A stretch of DNA of 64,000 nt from positions 310,499 through 374,498 of the forward strand of contig VXBM01000232.1 of the NCBI GenBank assembly GCA_013400155.1. The letters run 5' to 3'. Below, in pieces: positions 1 to 13,960 of the stretch (its first letter is position 1; each line of letters starts with the position of its first letter). The notes beneath the pieces are model-generated. The model made no database searches. It worked only from the letters and a program-made list of their open reading frames with translations, and was not told the origin of the DNA. A program made the translations under genes and the position numbers. This DNA is from Helopsaltes ochotensis. Its lineage: Eukaryota; Chordata; Aves; Passeriformes; Locustellidae.

Positions 1-104
1 GTCGGGGCGGAGCGGGAGCGGAGCCCGTCGGGGGGGAACGGGACCGGAGCCCGTCGGGGGGGGACGGGACCGGAGCCCGTCGGGGCGGAGCGGAGGCCGT
101 GGGC
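1..104. repeat. GC-rich 26-bp tandem repeat (minisatellite) at window edge
   Basis: Three consecutive 26-bp units start at 1, 27 and 53. Each begins GTCGGGG and ends GGAGCCC. A diverged fourth unit starts at 79. Units 2 and 3 differ at only one position (AAC versus GAC in the middle). The array is cut by the left edge, so its true copy number is unknown. The composition is almost pure G/C with many CpGs, which fits a minisatellite in or beside a CpG island. No protein is called from it. Confidence 0.85.
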
Positions 105-439
105 CCAGGTGGCCATGGGATCAGCCCAGGACTCTGAAACACCTGAGCGCCCCGGCGGGGCTCGAGGCTGCAGCATCGCTCCCGGCAGGTTTCTTTACTC
201 TCTAACATCCAAAGAGCCTTTCCATTAGGAATCCTCACTGCCCGGGCTGCTGTTCATTCCTCGGGACGCCTGGTGAGGAATTTATAAATTAGGTGTAGCA
301 CGGGGAGGGGGAAGGAATAAGGGGACTGTTCTTTTCTTTGAGAAGAAAACTTAGTTTTATGCCTAGTAAATAATATTTTATTGCCTTTGGTTTACTGTGG
401 TATTTCAATTATCCCCTTTAGGAGTTTGCAAACTGCGTA

Positions 440-860
440 GGTTAAAGGTCATTTCTCAAATCACTGGAATTAGTAAAGAATAGCAGAAAACTGTAAAAGG
501 GGGAGGAGCTGCGCAGTAAAACAAGAAAGATCGCCTGAAATAAACTAATAAAGAGCCCCGAGCTGTTTATCTCTCGCATTTGTATTCCCGAATGAGGTTT
601 ATCATCGTGTAATTGCATAATGTCATCGGGCACAAGAAAACGCCAAGCCCCGGACGGTCCACACGGGCAGGGCTCTGAGCGGCAGCTTGGCAATGGGCGA
701 AGCCAACACCAGATCATTTTCTTTGCCGGGATTCCTAGTCGCCGCTTTTAAAAAGAGAACTGAAGAGGAAATTTATAAATCACGGGCAAATTTTCAAGCT
801 ATGGCGCATATAAGTGGAAATAAAGGGCAGAAATCCAAACATCCTGCAAGGCTTTAAGAA
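440..860. promoter_or_regulatory. Motif-rich single-copy segment, possible conserved noncoding element
   Basis: No convincing coding frame is present. The stretch sits beside the GC-rich repeat and mixes CpG-containing segments with AT-rich, homeodomain- or POU-like words such as TAATTGCATAAT (about 609-620) and GTTTATC (about 566 and 597). That texture is common in developmental enhancers or promoter-proximal DNA of vertebrates. This is a compositional impression only; conservation cannot be measured here. Confidence 0.22.
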
Positions 861-3800
861 TTTTAATTTCTCCTCACTATTTAAAACAGCTGGGTGAAGC
901 TAAAGGGGGGAGGAGGGAGAAGTATTGACAATGTTACAGGCATTTGTGCTGCCCAAGGTTTTGTTTTCTAGGTTTGTTAGTGATGGAGCTCTAAAGGTAA
1001 CCAGACAGTTGATCTGTCTGGCTTTACTGCCAACATCGAAGTGTTTTCTGGGGAAAAAAAAAATTCTCAGGGTAATGTCATAAGAAGTGTGACAATATTG
1101 TTGAATGCCCAAACAGCAGAACCTCAAAAAGCAGCACCACAGGATTTTAGAGATTTAGGTCTGTTACAGCTCTGCAATTCTCTGTAGGGCAGAAGTAAAT
1201 TATTTGTGGTCTATTCAATGTGTTTCTGCCATTTTTCTGCAGTGTAATGCATTTTAACAAAGGAGTGGTCACATCAAAACCTTGCACACCTGTGTTCATT
1301 GGAACGTGTGGTGCTGTGTGATTTACATCTTTCCACCTTGGCCAATGGCAGGGTTTTCATCATGAAGAGCTCATTTGGGAAACAGACCTTTCAAGGAAAG
1401 GAGGTGTTTTCCTATATGTCTTTTTAGCTCATTATGGAATTTGAGTATATAATGTAGGAATTATGACACATCTCACACTGAGCCATTGTGAAGGCACAGC
1501 CCATGTGCAGCTGGTTTGGTATTATTACAGTGAATCTGCTTTTTTAGGTGAGGGTCATACCATAATGCCCATTTGACAGAGCAAAGGTACCATATCACTT
1601 AGAACATGTAACCTGTACTCTGCCCACCAGACCATCTGCTCCAGGAATGACTTTATTTTAAGTCCCTAGGGATTTAGATGTAACTGCTTTGAAATCACAT
1701 ATGTACTTTTCTAAGGCTGCTTTCTTTCCCAAAACATGCTGTTGCTTTTTCTTCTACAGGCCACCCTGTCATCCAAAAGATGGCTTAACTACAAAAGAAA
1801 TGCCAAAGATGATAATTTTATGCCAAATCTTGCAATAAGTGTTATTTTTCTAATCCTCATCCAGTAGAGGCAAGAAATAGCATGGGAAACTCTCTTTTTA
1901 GACAATAACTCTGTATTTCTAACTTGCCTAAATTCTGAACAGACTTTGACAAGTTAAGAGAATAGAAGACAAAGGAAAAAGTATGGATGTATGTCCCTGT
2001 ATGGATATACCCCAGCCCTGTTCCTTTCCCATCTCTCAAATCCCAAATTCACGATGTTGAAAGATGCCAGCATCTTTGGGAGCAGCAATAAACCACTAGA
2101 GAGGAAGAAATAAGAGTCCAGATTAGCATTCATCTTTACCAGATGAAGACATATTTAAGATGCAGTGAGATGCAAATAAGAGGCAGCAGGCAAGAGAGGA
2201 AAGTTTACAGGGTAATGAAGTGTAACACATATTGGTAAATACGCCAGTCTCCAAACCTGCAAAGCCTGTAGAAAAAATATACCACTTTACATTTAAATTG
2301 ATGATAACTATACAAATTTATTATACTAGTAATGAACTGCATAGAGTTCATTACAAGACAGCTGTGGACTCATCTTTTATGTGCAAAACACAGGTTCTTT
2401 CCTTCTTTTGAGATCTAATAAACCCCAGTGCCACTGCAGAAACCACAGCCCAGGTACAAGATGTGTGCCGGGTCATGGAGGAAAATAGAGATGAGAAAAT
2501 AATATACAATTAAAAAAAAAAAAAAGCAGAAGTAATGAAAATCTATTGATTCAGAATGCTAACTGGATGAATATATATTATAGCATGGGGCTCCTCTGCT
2601 GTGAGCTCAGCCAGGTGGAAGATGGTCAAAAAATGCCCTCTCACAAGAGCAGGGAAGGCTGTGTTTTGGTGCCCCACAGCAATGATTGCTGTTCTGGAAG
2701 ACTGGAGCCACGGGCAGCAGCTTGTGCCCTGCCCTGGCTCTGGCACACTGAGCTCAGTGAGCTGAGGTGCAGGTGCTGATGGCAGTGAAGATGTCTGAAG
2801 GTGTTCAAGGAGGACATGACTCCCCTGCAGCCAACTGGACATGGAAAAGCTGTCAGGACCTCTGGAGTTAGAGAGATTGTGGGAGGGTTCTGACATTTTT
2901 TAATTTGATCTCTGGAATAGTAAGGGTGTTGAAGGTAACTATTAAAAGGGATAGATTTACATCCCTAGAGGAATGTGCTGTTTTATCTCCTGTCCTGCCT
3001 CTCTGTGGGGCACGTGTCCCTCTCCTCACACCTTGTACCTTTGTCTCTTTGTGTGGGTCTTTATCTCGGTGATACCTCGCCCTTCCACATCTCGGCCATC
3101 CCCCTGCTGCCACCATATGTCATTGGAATGTTTCAAGTAGTGAGTCTGGTTTACTTAAAGAATAGTGCTTTTAGAGGAATAATACTTTGCTTTGTTTCCA
3201 TTAGGACCTTAAAAAAGAACGTTTATGGGAGGAAAAATAAACAATCCCACCACCACTCCTTAACAACAGAGTACTTGCCCTCTCCTAATGCTACCAGCTC
3301 CTTCTTTCACTGAGGCTAAAGGCACCTCCCATAAACTCTGGAGGGCTCTTACATGTTTCTTCTGAGTGCCCTGAACATAACTTTCCCCAATACACCCACA
3401 CAAAGGCACACAGAGAGCTCATTTTCCAGAGATCACCAGGCAGGGGGTTTTGTCACGCTGACTACAGCCCAGCAAGGTGTCCTGGTTCCTCCTCAGAGAC
3501 TGCACAATAGGTGGCACATGGAAGGCCATGGCCACTGAGGGTCAGCATGGCAGGCAGTGGGCAAGGACAGCACGAGGCTCTTTTCCACAGCCCATCTGCA
3601 TCCCTCCCGTGGAACAGCCAGTCCTGCTCTCCAATGCAGGAGCGCATGCACTCTGCCTCAGGGCTGTGCTTCAGTTCCCAAGTGCTGCCGCAAAGGGCTG
3701 GAGGAGCAGCCCAGCAGGAGCTGTAGAGGTGAGGGATCATACTGGGATCTCTGCTCTTTGAACACATACCCTTGGACCTTAGGAGGTATGACTCCTACCT

Positions 3801-6800
3801 TAGGAGGCTTTTACATCCCCTTTTCTGCTGGCGTGTTTTCATGGTGTTGGTGTGATTGCTGTCCCGCACTCATGAACTGCGGGTAACAAGCATTCTCAGG
3901 AGATTTTACTGACAGCAAAGAAGCAGACCATGAACTGCAAAGAAGGAGAGGAAAGGGCTCCACAGACTTTCTATAGGCATTGACCAGTCTGACACCCGCT
4001 CCTGATGTGGTCACAACCACGTGTCATTGCCCGGGACAAAACTTGCTCCTGAATAGCACTCCTTACCTCCAAGAAGATTAGGAGATTAGGCTGGAGTTTA
4101 TAACTGTAGCAATATTAGATCCTCAGATTCCACATAGCTCAAGGAGGAATGTAGGTGGATGTTGTTTGAAGCTCTCATCTGAAATATCTCCAAGGATTTC
4201 TTTAGTATATGTACACACACATGTCATCAGTAAAGTGTGTTTAAGAGTGAGAGAAGGGATCTTGGTTAGCCCCTATATGACACTTATCTTAAAGAGTACT
4301 TAGCTAATTCATCATTTCCTTAGGACTAAAGATATGTCATAACAGCTAAGCCAATGTATATTTGTCCATGACTTCTTAAAGCCAGTATCATTCTGAAGAT
4401 AGCTAGAATCTAGGCACCATGAGCAAAACATCTGATAAATTTAACCCTATCTTTCAAGCTCCATAGTAGTCTGTCAATTGACCTTGATTCTTCCAATTTA
4501 TTTAGAACATGGCATTATTTAAAATTAATTTAAAAAGATATTTAAGGCTAAGATGAGTTTTGAGTGATTCATTTTAAGTATTTGATCAGGCAAACCTTGT
4601 GACTTGTTGCCCTGGTGATATTATTGTCTTTATTTTTTCATGATCAAGTACTGTTTTAACTCTACATTATTTTCCTCAATTTAAATAAAAAACGTGAAGA
4701 CTTTTGAAAATGGCCCAGACAGTGTGAATATTTGCCCACAGTGAAGAACACAAGGACACACTGACAGCAGAGACATGGGACTAGGCTGAGGAATATGTAC
4801 TAAGATTCTATACATAATAGGTGAAAAGGGTACATGGCACTTAGTTCTCCTACTAAAATCAGTAACTTGAAAAGTTGGAAATTGGTTTATTATGAACCAC
4901 CTCTTACTCTCTTCTGCTCTTTAGAGCCTGTAGAGTGTCACTTTTTGAGGTGTGACCTGACAAAAAATGTTTATAGTATAATCTTGGAAGAAGCAAGGAC
5001 CACAGTGGCGAAAAGAGCAGTGTCCTTCCCGGCAGGACCTGACAACACGGCGGATGAGTTGAGGCCTTCACAACCCTCCAACCTCTCTAGGTGCTGGTGT
5101 CAAAGTCCATAGCCTGTGTGTGCGACTCCTCTTGTTCTGCCTCTTCACCCAAAGGCAGAGAAACACCATCTGAGCAGCTCCTGGGGCTGACAGTCCCATG
5201 GGGATGGGAGATGATCTTCTGTCCTTTACAATGGTACAGAACACTGTAAGCATTTTCGTCAAGTAGCTGTATTTTTGCTTCTGGGAGAGCGTGACAAGTA
5301 CTCATTACTGCCCAGTGTGATGGTAATTGGCCAGCCCTGCCTTGCTGGCACCTGTCCTGGTGGCAGCATTTCTTCCACCCAGCCAGTAATAACCTATAAT
5401 TCAAAGCAGAGTGGTGACTCCATGATATCACTTTCAACAAAGCAGTCAAGCAAAGTAACAGCTACAGGAGTAGCCACTTAATTGCTTGATCATAGTCATT
5501 GCACTTCAGTTTATCTAATAGTCTTTATTACAGGTTGCCAATTTTGCATTTTTTCCTTATTTAGTCAGATGTTTTGCCAATATTTTCATAAAACACTTCC
5601 TTCCAGATTATCTGAGGCAGACAGGGGAGATTACACAGAACAGAGGTAGATGTACTGATTGATCCAGTGCTGCTTATAGGGAAGCCAAACTTCATTCCTT
5701 TCTGTAAGGTTTTATACAGAAAATTTACTGCATTTTTATGATCAGTTAGGTGTATTTCTATAACCGTTTGGGTTTGGTTTTTTGTTGTTGTTTTGTTTTT
5801 TACAATAGGGTTATGTTATTGTGGAGGCTGCATTATCATGTGTAAGATATTGTGAGGCTATTTCCATAGAATCTGATAACATTTCTTCACTACCTCGCAG
5901 TATCAGCTTGTAGCTGTTCAGAAAATGTTCCCAAGATTTTCAGTATTTTCTTTGTGTCAAAAAGCTGCCTTAGTTAGTCCCAGCTTGACTCTGTAAAAAG
6001 AGTATAGAATATACACTGTAAAAGTCACTTAAATAGTTAAATGTGTGTCACAGCAGTGCTTTTTGCCACTAAGTGGGCACTCCCCTTCCAAATGCTGGAC
6101 TTTACACTTGCCATTTGCACTGCAATGCATATTGACAGTCCTGTCCCTGAGACCAGAGCACTTTTGGGGAAAGCATTCCTTGTCTGAAACACAATTTGAG
6201 CAGTATTTTATTATGCTGTGACCCTGTGAGCATACATTCAGGAGGGACTTTTGGGGTTTGTTTCAGCTGATTATGGAACACAGAGCAGAATACAGCCAGT
6301 GACCTCTGTAAATGATCACATATTTGACTTTTGGATAAGAAGTCATCTAGTCATAAATGATTTATCTAAAAGATTCTATCTGATCTGAGACTAAGCTTCA
6401 CCCAGCTGCATTAGGAAAGGAAAGCATGTAACAATTTATAAATTTCACATATTGTAGTACTTTAGAAAATATATTTAGGTTCTGTATTCTTTACATATAT
6501 CTGGACTGGATTTTGAAAGCTAACTCAAAGTAAAATCAGATTTTTAAAATGTTTGTTACAAAGCCCTTCCTAAAAGTCTGGTATTCATTTCAAGATGATA
6601 TCCTGTACTTAATAAGAATTGCTAATATTGTCTGTGTAGCGTAATTATACAAAACTGTACTAAGATGTGGTGCTCAAAAGAAGTGTCCTTTTCATCTTCA
6701 TTCCTGTGATGCAAGTAGGATGCACATCACATCAAAATTATCTCTTCAACTGCCATTTTGTTTATAGTATAGTCTAAGGCAGTGACTTTTAAATAAATAT

Positions 6801-9800
6801 GCAAATAGAAAGAAATTTAGAAAAATAAAAACATCTGATTTTTTAAATTTGTCCCATTCCTCTGGTGCTGGAGGTACTGGGCTATTACACATCAATGCAC
6901 CATTCCTTTCATATGAATTATGAATTGTTATTTCAATTCAAATACATTTACTTTATTCACAGGCTGCAGTTTAATATCTGTGTTGGTAAATAATCTAAAT
7001 TCTTCTCCAAACTTGCTCTAGTGGCAAGACCGAACAAACCAGTCGCAGAAAATACCCCTCCAATGCAATTTCCCTCTAATCCCTCAGAGTTTACTGAATG
7101 TGCATGCATCACAATTTGTATTTGGAATTTCAGAATTAAGAGGGAAAAATAATTGGCCCAAACTAGGCAGGTGAATTCTGAAAAAACATTTCTAAACAAT
7201 CAATTTTGATATTTCCTGGTTTGCCTGATTCCTTGGGACACTGATGAGGGCAATGTAATATATACCAAGAAATTTTTATAAGTTTTTTTTTGTATTTCAG
7301 TCTCTGTTGTGCCAGATACTGATTATATTCAAATCCCACAGCAATCAAAGGGAGGAGGGCATTCCATACTGCACAGGACACAAGGGTAACCCAAGTCTGA
7401 AGCATGTGCTTGATTTCTGTCAGTCTTACCTTAGGTGCCTCCTACCTCATGCCAAGTTCTCTGTGCACCCCCAGAGAAGATGGCAAAGCAGCTGAAGAAT
7501 CACAGGGTTCCTTCATGAAGAAGTTTTCAACGACTGCACATGGCAATTCTATTTGAGGGCATTTAGAGCTGAAAAATGTGCAAAGCAGTGCAGGAAGTAG
7601 AAAAAAAAAAAAACAGTGGAGAAGAGCAGCAATGCTCTTTATTACATTTTAACCCAAATCTTTCCCTGTGACCTATGTAGAGAACAGATGTGGACAAGGA
7701 TTGCTGTGAAAAGGTACCAGTATGGCCATGAGCCCACATGCATTTATAATTGATTTCAGGCTCTAAGTCCTGTAAAAATTTGCTCCCATGAGTACTTGTA
7801 TTCTTCTATAAGCTATCTGACCAATTATAGCCCCAAATACCAAGCACTGATATCCCTCATTCACTGGAGAAGGACTGAGGGTAATTCCTTCTGACTTCAG
7901 TAGCGTGGGAACAAGGTGCTTCTCCTGCTTCCTGATTTTAAACTTGTAACCTGTTTTGCAGACAGTACTGAATAAAATAACATTTATAGTCAGCTTAGTA
8001 AATGGTTCTCTGTATTTTAGCAGAACAACTATATCCAGTCTGCTATGCTTCACAGAGAAGGAAGACTGTAAGGCATTTCAGTTAATTTAGCTATGAACTG
8101 CATGGCAACCTTGAAGAAAAATTAAGAATATTTGCAAAATAATCAGGTCTGAGGAAGAGGCTTCCTCTGAAATATTAATTTTCTTTTCACAAGAAAAAAA
8201 TTCTTATCATATGAGCTGGACAGGTCTTTTCCTGTAGTTTTCAGACTCTGATGTTTTATTGACCAAACTCCTTGTTTTAGACTTGAGCTCATGTTCTCTG
8301 AGGAAGTACAAGTGGTAATTATGCAAGTCTTTCCTTCCCTGTCATGGCCAACATTCACAAGGGAGATTTACAATCTTCAGCTTTCAGATACGGAGACTGG
8401 TTGTTTAACTTGAGAGAGAACAACTCTGACATGGTGAATGGCATCAGAATTGAAACAAATCCACTAGAAACTGGCTACACAGACAGTCCTGGGAGTTAAT
8501 AACTATGGGAGGGAGTTTTGCCTCGTCTTTCTCCTGTAGTAACCCCAGCTGCAAGATTGTTCAGCATTTAATTTGTTTTAAAACAAAAAAATGCATTTTA
8601 CTCCTCTAGGCAATAGCAGGCCTACCTTTAGCAATAGCAAAGTAACCAATGAACTTTGTAAGAAATTCAATGAGATACGTGATCATAGTGTAGACACCAC
8701 AATGAAAGATTGTTAGAGTTGGTAGGAGTTCAGTGCTGACATAGATACACAGTCAGGACAACTATACACAAAACACACTGTAAATGAACTTCAGTAATGA
8801 GATCTAAGAACTATTTTCTTATCACAAAGCATTCAAAAAGTCAGGCAGTCTGTTCATCTGACTTACATTTAGCTGGAATTTTGATATATAGAGGAAACAG
8901 TTTGGCCCCATGCTCCTGTAAATGTACACATTTGCTTCAGAAAGAAGAAATTGACTTTTAATCAATGGTCTTTCATTTCAGTTCAGTAAAGTTTGAATTA
9001 GCCCCTTAATGCACACGTTTATCATGACTGACAACAGTCCTGGCTTCACACGTTTGGTTGATCTAAGCCTGGAGAAGGTGCAGAGGGCAGGAGAGCTGCA
9101 TTAGAAATACGGCTGGTCTGTAATGGCTGCATTTTTGTGACCCTTTGTGGATGGTAATAAGGATCTTTTTATTAAAACAAAACAAAACTGCAAGAGCTTG
9201 GGGGCAGATCTGTGTTCTCTTTTGGCCTGTGTTAACCTCTAACCAAAATCTGGCCATTAAAAAAAAAAAAAGTACTTCAGCTGTTTTTCTTTATTTTTGG
9301 GAGTTTAAAATTAAATATAAAGACCATAATAAAATGCATATGAGGACACGAATCAATAGACATGAGAACTATGCTAAGAACTATACAGCCATAGAGGTCT
9401 TCATTAACAAGGATGTTCTACTCATGAGATTCAGAAAATGCTCTTAATTCACTTGTATGCATGCTGTTGTTTGTGTCATTATTTATTTCTATAGTAACCA
9501 AAACAGTAAAGACAGCAATGTTAGACAAAACAAAAAACCAAACAAAAACCACCATCACCAACAACAACCCCCCCCTCCTCCCCCAAAAAAACAACCTCAT
9601 TGCAAAAGCAGACAACTAAGAGCCAAAACAGAGGTGTTTAGATGATGGTGTAATTTGCTATAATAACTGTTTAACCACATATTTGGCAAGCCCTGGATAA
9701 CTCACTTATGAGTAATGCATTTGTCCAAATTACATTCAAATAAAAAGTAGTTACTATGCTCTATTATCATGTGTTCTGCACAGATATTTCTTCCCTATCG

Positions 9801-12350
9801 ATTTTCCCACAGCAAGAAGGCTTCTCATTGAACCCAGGTTAGCTGTGGATTGGTGCTGTGATTTCCCTTGTGCAGCCTCTGCAGAGCTGGTTAGGTGCTC
9901 TGGAGCCACATATCATCAGTCCATTGCTATCTGGAACTATCTCACTTCCTTGTGCAGCCTCCCACTCGCCTCTTCCCTGTCTGCTCTATCTGGAGGGAGC
10001 TTGGCTGCTCTCCTCCAGCCCCAGTTCCCCGAGTGCACGGCAGCTGCAGCTGCCAGAACATCTGCTGTCTCCTGGCCTTGCTGGGGTGAGGACCAAAAGC
10101 ACTGTCTTTTTAAAGTTGGACACTCGCCTCCATTTGAAACGGAACGAGTTCAAAGTTCTTCTGTTCGTCCTGAGACTTGCAGCTTCATGGGAATAGACAA
10201 CTGTCTGTAACACAAATTCAAGTACACGTTTCAAAGGGATACAATGCATTGTCTTTAGGATGCACTGGAATTGTGCCTGCTCTTCCCCTGCATCTGTGGA
10301 GGCTTGGGGTTAGAACTGTCTCATTCTGAAGAAAGAGTAATTTTCAAGAGCAAAGAGTGGAAGGAATGCAAACCCAAACAAAGTTAGTCCTTGATTCTGC
10401 AACTGCATCCATCAAGGGTGGGCTTCTACTAGATCAGTGCCTCCAGCCTCCTACAAAAGCTGAAACAACGTGCTCTGGGCTAGTCCTGATGAAGGCAGAG
10501 GTTGCCCCTTGTTTGAAAAGGTGCATTTGAAAAAGAAGTATCTTATTTGGAAAGTTATGGGCCTGAAATAACATCACTGTAATCTCCCAGGAGGAAAATC
10601 TGCACAGCAGCCCCTCATCAGCTGTACTTTGCATCTGTGGGTCAAATCATGCCCTGACGACATGCAAAGGTCCCATGTATTACTTAGAGGTGACTTGGCT
10701 TTATTTAGAATGATTTAATACTTTAGTTATTAGAAGTTTTGTGGTTTGGAGAAGGAAAATCAACAGGTGACACATGCCACTCTATTCTCTATGACAGGTT
10801 TCCGCATGGGGCAGGACCCAGAGTGGGTTGGTTAGTGAGCCAGCCTCTTCCAGGAACAAATCCTGGAGCTTGAGCACATTGTGAACAACCTGGGATGCAG
10901 TAGGAGTTCAGCTTTATGCAACTCGAGCTGGCATGGAGCTGTTTGAGACTCTCAAAATGTGTCTTAACTGACATGTTGGCTTGAAATGCAAGTTGACACA
11001 GCTTCATCCCCTGAGCATCCCCCCTGCTTATACTTCTGCTTGCTCAAACCTTGAGCTACTCTGGCTCAAGTCTGGAGTAAACAAACAGCCTCTCTGAGGA
11101 GGAAACCTCAAGTTCAGAAGAGCTTGATCCTTAATCAGGCTCTCTCAGAGCTGGAGGAGATCTTGACTGTATGAATTCAAACTTCAAAATTAGTGGAGAT
11201 GTTCCTGCACCCAGAGTTGCCCTCTGGGGAGCTCCCCACCTCTGCAGCACCCACAAACAAAAACATGCTGGTCCTGCCCCTCCCCTGGGGCCCTCACAGC
11301 TGCTTTTTACAGAGGAATGACCCTTACAAAAACCATCTTAGAGAAAACAGGCTTCAAGGGCCTTTGCCAGCTTCCCCAAATCCAGTGTCCTCTCCAGCTC
11401 CTTAGTAGGATACGTTGGCACGAACTGTCCCTGGCACCAGCTGGGGAAGCAGAAGCTGCCTTTAAAGCAGGAAGTGACCAATACTGAAAACAGAATAAAA
11501 AAGGTGTCTCCAACAGGATGGGCAGCCCCCTGATACAGACATCAACAGAACACAGAACAAGCTGCTCCAAATAATTGTGCAGGTCTAGAAAGAAGACAGA
11601 AACTACTGCTACTCAATTTGTACCATTGCAGCTCAAAGCTAAGCAGGCATAAGTAGAATCACAATAAATGTGTATTTAGCCGTAGTTAAAAGTGAAACTT
11701 AATATCCTTTGTTAGTGCATAGTACTCTCTTACGAAGAAAACTAATTTATAGGTAAAGAAACAGAGCTTAAAACTAAGAGACTGTTTTAAAATAAGCTAA
11801 GTAAAATGCATACTTACTTACCTTTTATTCTCCTGCTGTGTGTGCCCTGAGCTGGTCCAGGGAGTTCTATGAGGTAAGAAATTCCTGGTCAACAAAAGTT
11901 CCTTTTCTAAAAAAAGTGAACATAATGGAAATGGGGAACCGCTTACCAGGCAGCTGAAAAAGGAGCTGACTGTGCAGAGAATTTCACACCTTATGGCTTT
12001 TGGTCAGTAAAGTACATAAACAAAATGTAATTTTCTATGCAATTACACAGGGTCATACAAGAATATTATGTTTTAGAAACCCACTCAAAAGCGTATTGCT
12101 CTCTAAGAGCCCAATCCAGAAAATGGTTCCTCACTTTAGTAAAGTTGCTTGCAACCATTTCTGGGAGTGGGGCCTACGAGACATTTTCCTTTTCATGGTT
12201 TCTTAAACAGTTTATGTGATAGTAACAACAGGAAGATAAATTACTTTGAATGGTAGCAATTAGAGAAATAAGGAGTGTGATGGATTTACCATGTGGAAAA
12301 CATCTCTCACACATTTTCCTACAGTCATTAAACCTGCTTTTAATGACACA
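861..12350. other. Gene-free stretch, no supported feature
   Basis: I see no exon with paired good splice sites and protein-like sequence here. ORFs of 60-120 residues occur on both strands but overlap each other, lack family resemblance and have no splice context. The mildly GC-rich part at about 2680-3720 has overlapping ORFs in several frames at once, which points to low stop density and not to a gene. A strong minus-strand donor near 11821 with a 45-nt open segment (to about 11870) was noted but not called. Confidence 0.5.
9523..9596. repeat. A/C-rich low-complexity tract
   Basis: A run of A and C with few other bases (AACAAAAACC, ACCATCACC, ACAACAACCC, then C-runs and an A-run). It produces the artefactual proline- and lysine-rich ORFs seen on either strand here. 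It is simple sequence, not a gene. Confidence 0.75.
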
Positions 12351-12375
12351 ACACTGATTTCAGAAAGAAACAAAG

Positions 12376-12381
12376 TTTATT
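12376..12381 (-). terminator. Candidate distal polyadenylation signal AATAAA
   Basis: Minus-strand reading gives ATCAAATAAACTTTG. It is followed within about 50 nt by a GT-containing stretch (GTGTTGTGTC), which is the expected order of signal and downstream element. AATAAA is frequent by chance in AT-rich DNA, so this is only a candidate. Confidence 0.25.
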
Positions 12382-13851
12382 TGATGAAAATAAACAAGCT
12401 GATCAACACTAAATACTTTCCATACACATGATAGCAATGTTATGAACTCTAAATACCTTGGTACTTTACACTTCTACAAGACATTAAATTACAATGACTG
12501 TCTAATACATGCCCACTGGTAATTTCTAGGAATTCCTTAGTTTCATATCAATGTCCTTAACCGTATATCAATATCACAATCCAGAACATGCCACTCACTT
12601 GAAAAAATTATTACAAGAAGCACTATCAAATGAGGATCTAAGGTAAATAGGGGATACTGACCCATTGCTGCAGAACATCACATTCAAATGTCACCCTACA
12701 CACACAAAAGAAACTTTGCGGATATAGTTTGTATCAACACATCTGAGGTCTTTTCATAAACACTGTTTAAAAAGTAAATTGAAACCCACTTTCAAATGAA
12801 AGTCAATGTGCAGGTACGTGCATACTGGATACACAAAAATTCATTAAATACAAAATTCATACTGTACATTTAAATGAAAGAAAGAATGCGCAGTACAAGA
12901 CTGATCTCACATTAAAATAATAACCATTATCTTAAATGTTAAGCAAAAGTTGGTTTGCTTCATTACACTCAGAGGGGGGAAAAAATCTACCAAGCATTGC
13001 TCAAATAAAATATTTCCCAACATCACAGTGTTTATTGTAAACCCCGAGATTCTATTTTAGGATATGAAAAGATTTTTTCCAAACATCATAGAATATCACA
13101 TGAAATGAAAAGAAGGAGCAAAAAAACCCAAAGCAAGCAAGAAAAAAAAATCAATGTTAGACAAATTTTTCCTCTTTATGGGCTAAATTTTAGGCCCTAA
13201 TAAAAGTTTAGATCAATACTCATACCAACATGAGTGGAGCAAAAATGCCCCTAAAATAATATCTGTGACAAAATTGGCACATACATATAAATATCTAACT
13301 ATACAGCTTTGTATCTGTGACCCTATTTTCCCCCTAGTTTACATCCTACTTCAAGTATTCAGTTGCAGAGTTAAGGTAAAGACCTGATTGTAAGAGACAC
13401 AGACGATTGTCCCCTACTATGACAACAAATTTGTCATGAGAAACCAGTTTTGTTGTCTGAGTTTCCAAGTGCAACATTTGTCATATGTGCTAAATATACT
13501 CCCAAAAGCTTTGCTGTTTCAAAAACAAAGATCTAAAATGCCACTGATAGTTAAAGGACAAACTTTTTAAACATGAATGAAATTGGGATTATCTATGCTA
13601 TGCTAATTCTGTACATTTTATTCTATTTACTGAAGACAGTAACATCCAGCAGGACTCCTGCTCAAATAAATTGCTCTTTGATTGCACCGAGAATCATGGT
13701 ACAAATAAATAAAATATCATCTCTAGACAATAATTTTAAGGGGATTACTATGTATGGCTCATGTAGGATGTTTAGGGTTAATTTAGGGTTCAAAAAATAA
13801 TTTTTCTAAATTCAGTGCAAGACTTTAGGAGTATCCATTTAGATTTTTTTC

Positions 13852-13854
<3 letters not shown>

Positions 13855-13904
<50 letters not shown>
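13855..13904. repeat. Poly(T) run of 50 (poly(A) on minus strand)
   Basis: Fifty uninterrupted T residues preceded by CCCC. On the minus strand this is a 50-nt A tract, and an AATAAA hexamer lies about 50 nt upstream of it (13955-13960). It may be a plain homopolymer, the tail of a retrotransposed sequence, or an expanded A-stretch in a transcript. Homopolymer length is also prone to sequencing error. Confidence 0.9.
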
Positions 13905-13908
<4 letters not shown>

Positions 13909-13954
13909 GCAGCAAAGGAAAAACTACTAAGGATTAAGGCCACCCATGCTTAAA

Positions 13955-13960
13955 TTTATT
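13955..13960 (-). terminator. Candidate proximal polyadenylation signal AATAAA
   Basis: The minus strand reads ACAATAAATTTAAG here, about 1.3 kb below the candidate stop codon and about 50 nt before the 50-nt A tract. The distance to the A tract is longer than the usual 10-30 nt, so the tract need not be related to cleavage at this site. Confidence 0.2.

Noticed and set aside
11822..11870. Minus-strand 45-nt segment before a GTAAGTAAG donor
   Set aside because: The phase-0 frame has a stop, the other frames are unremarkable, and it lies below the supposed 3' end.
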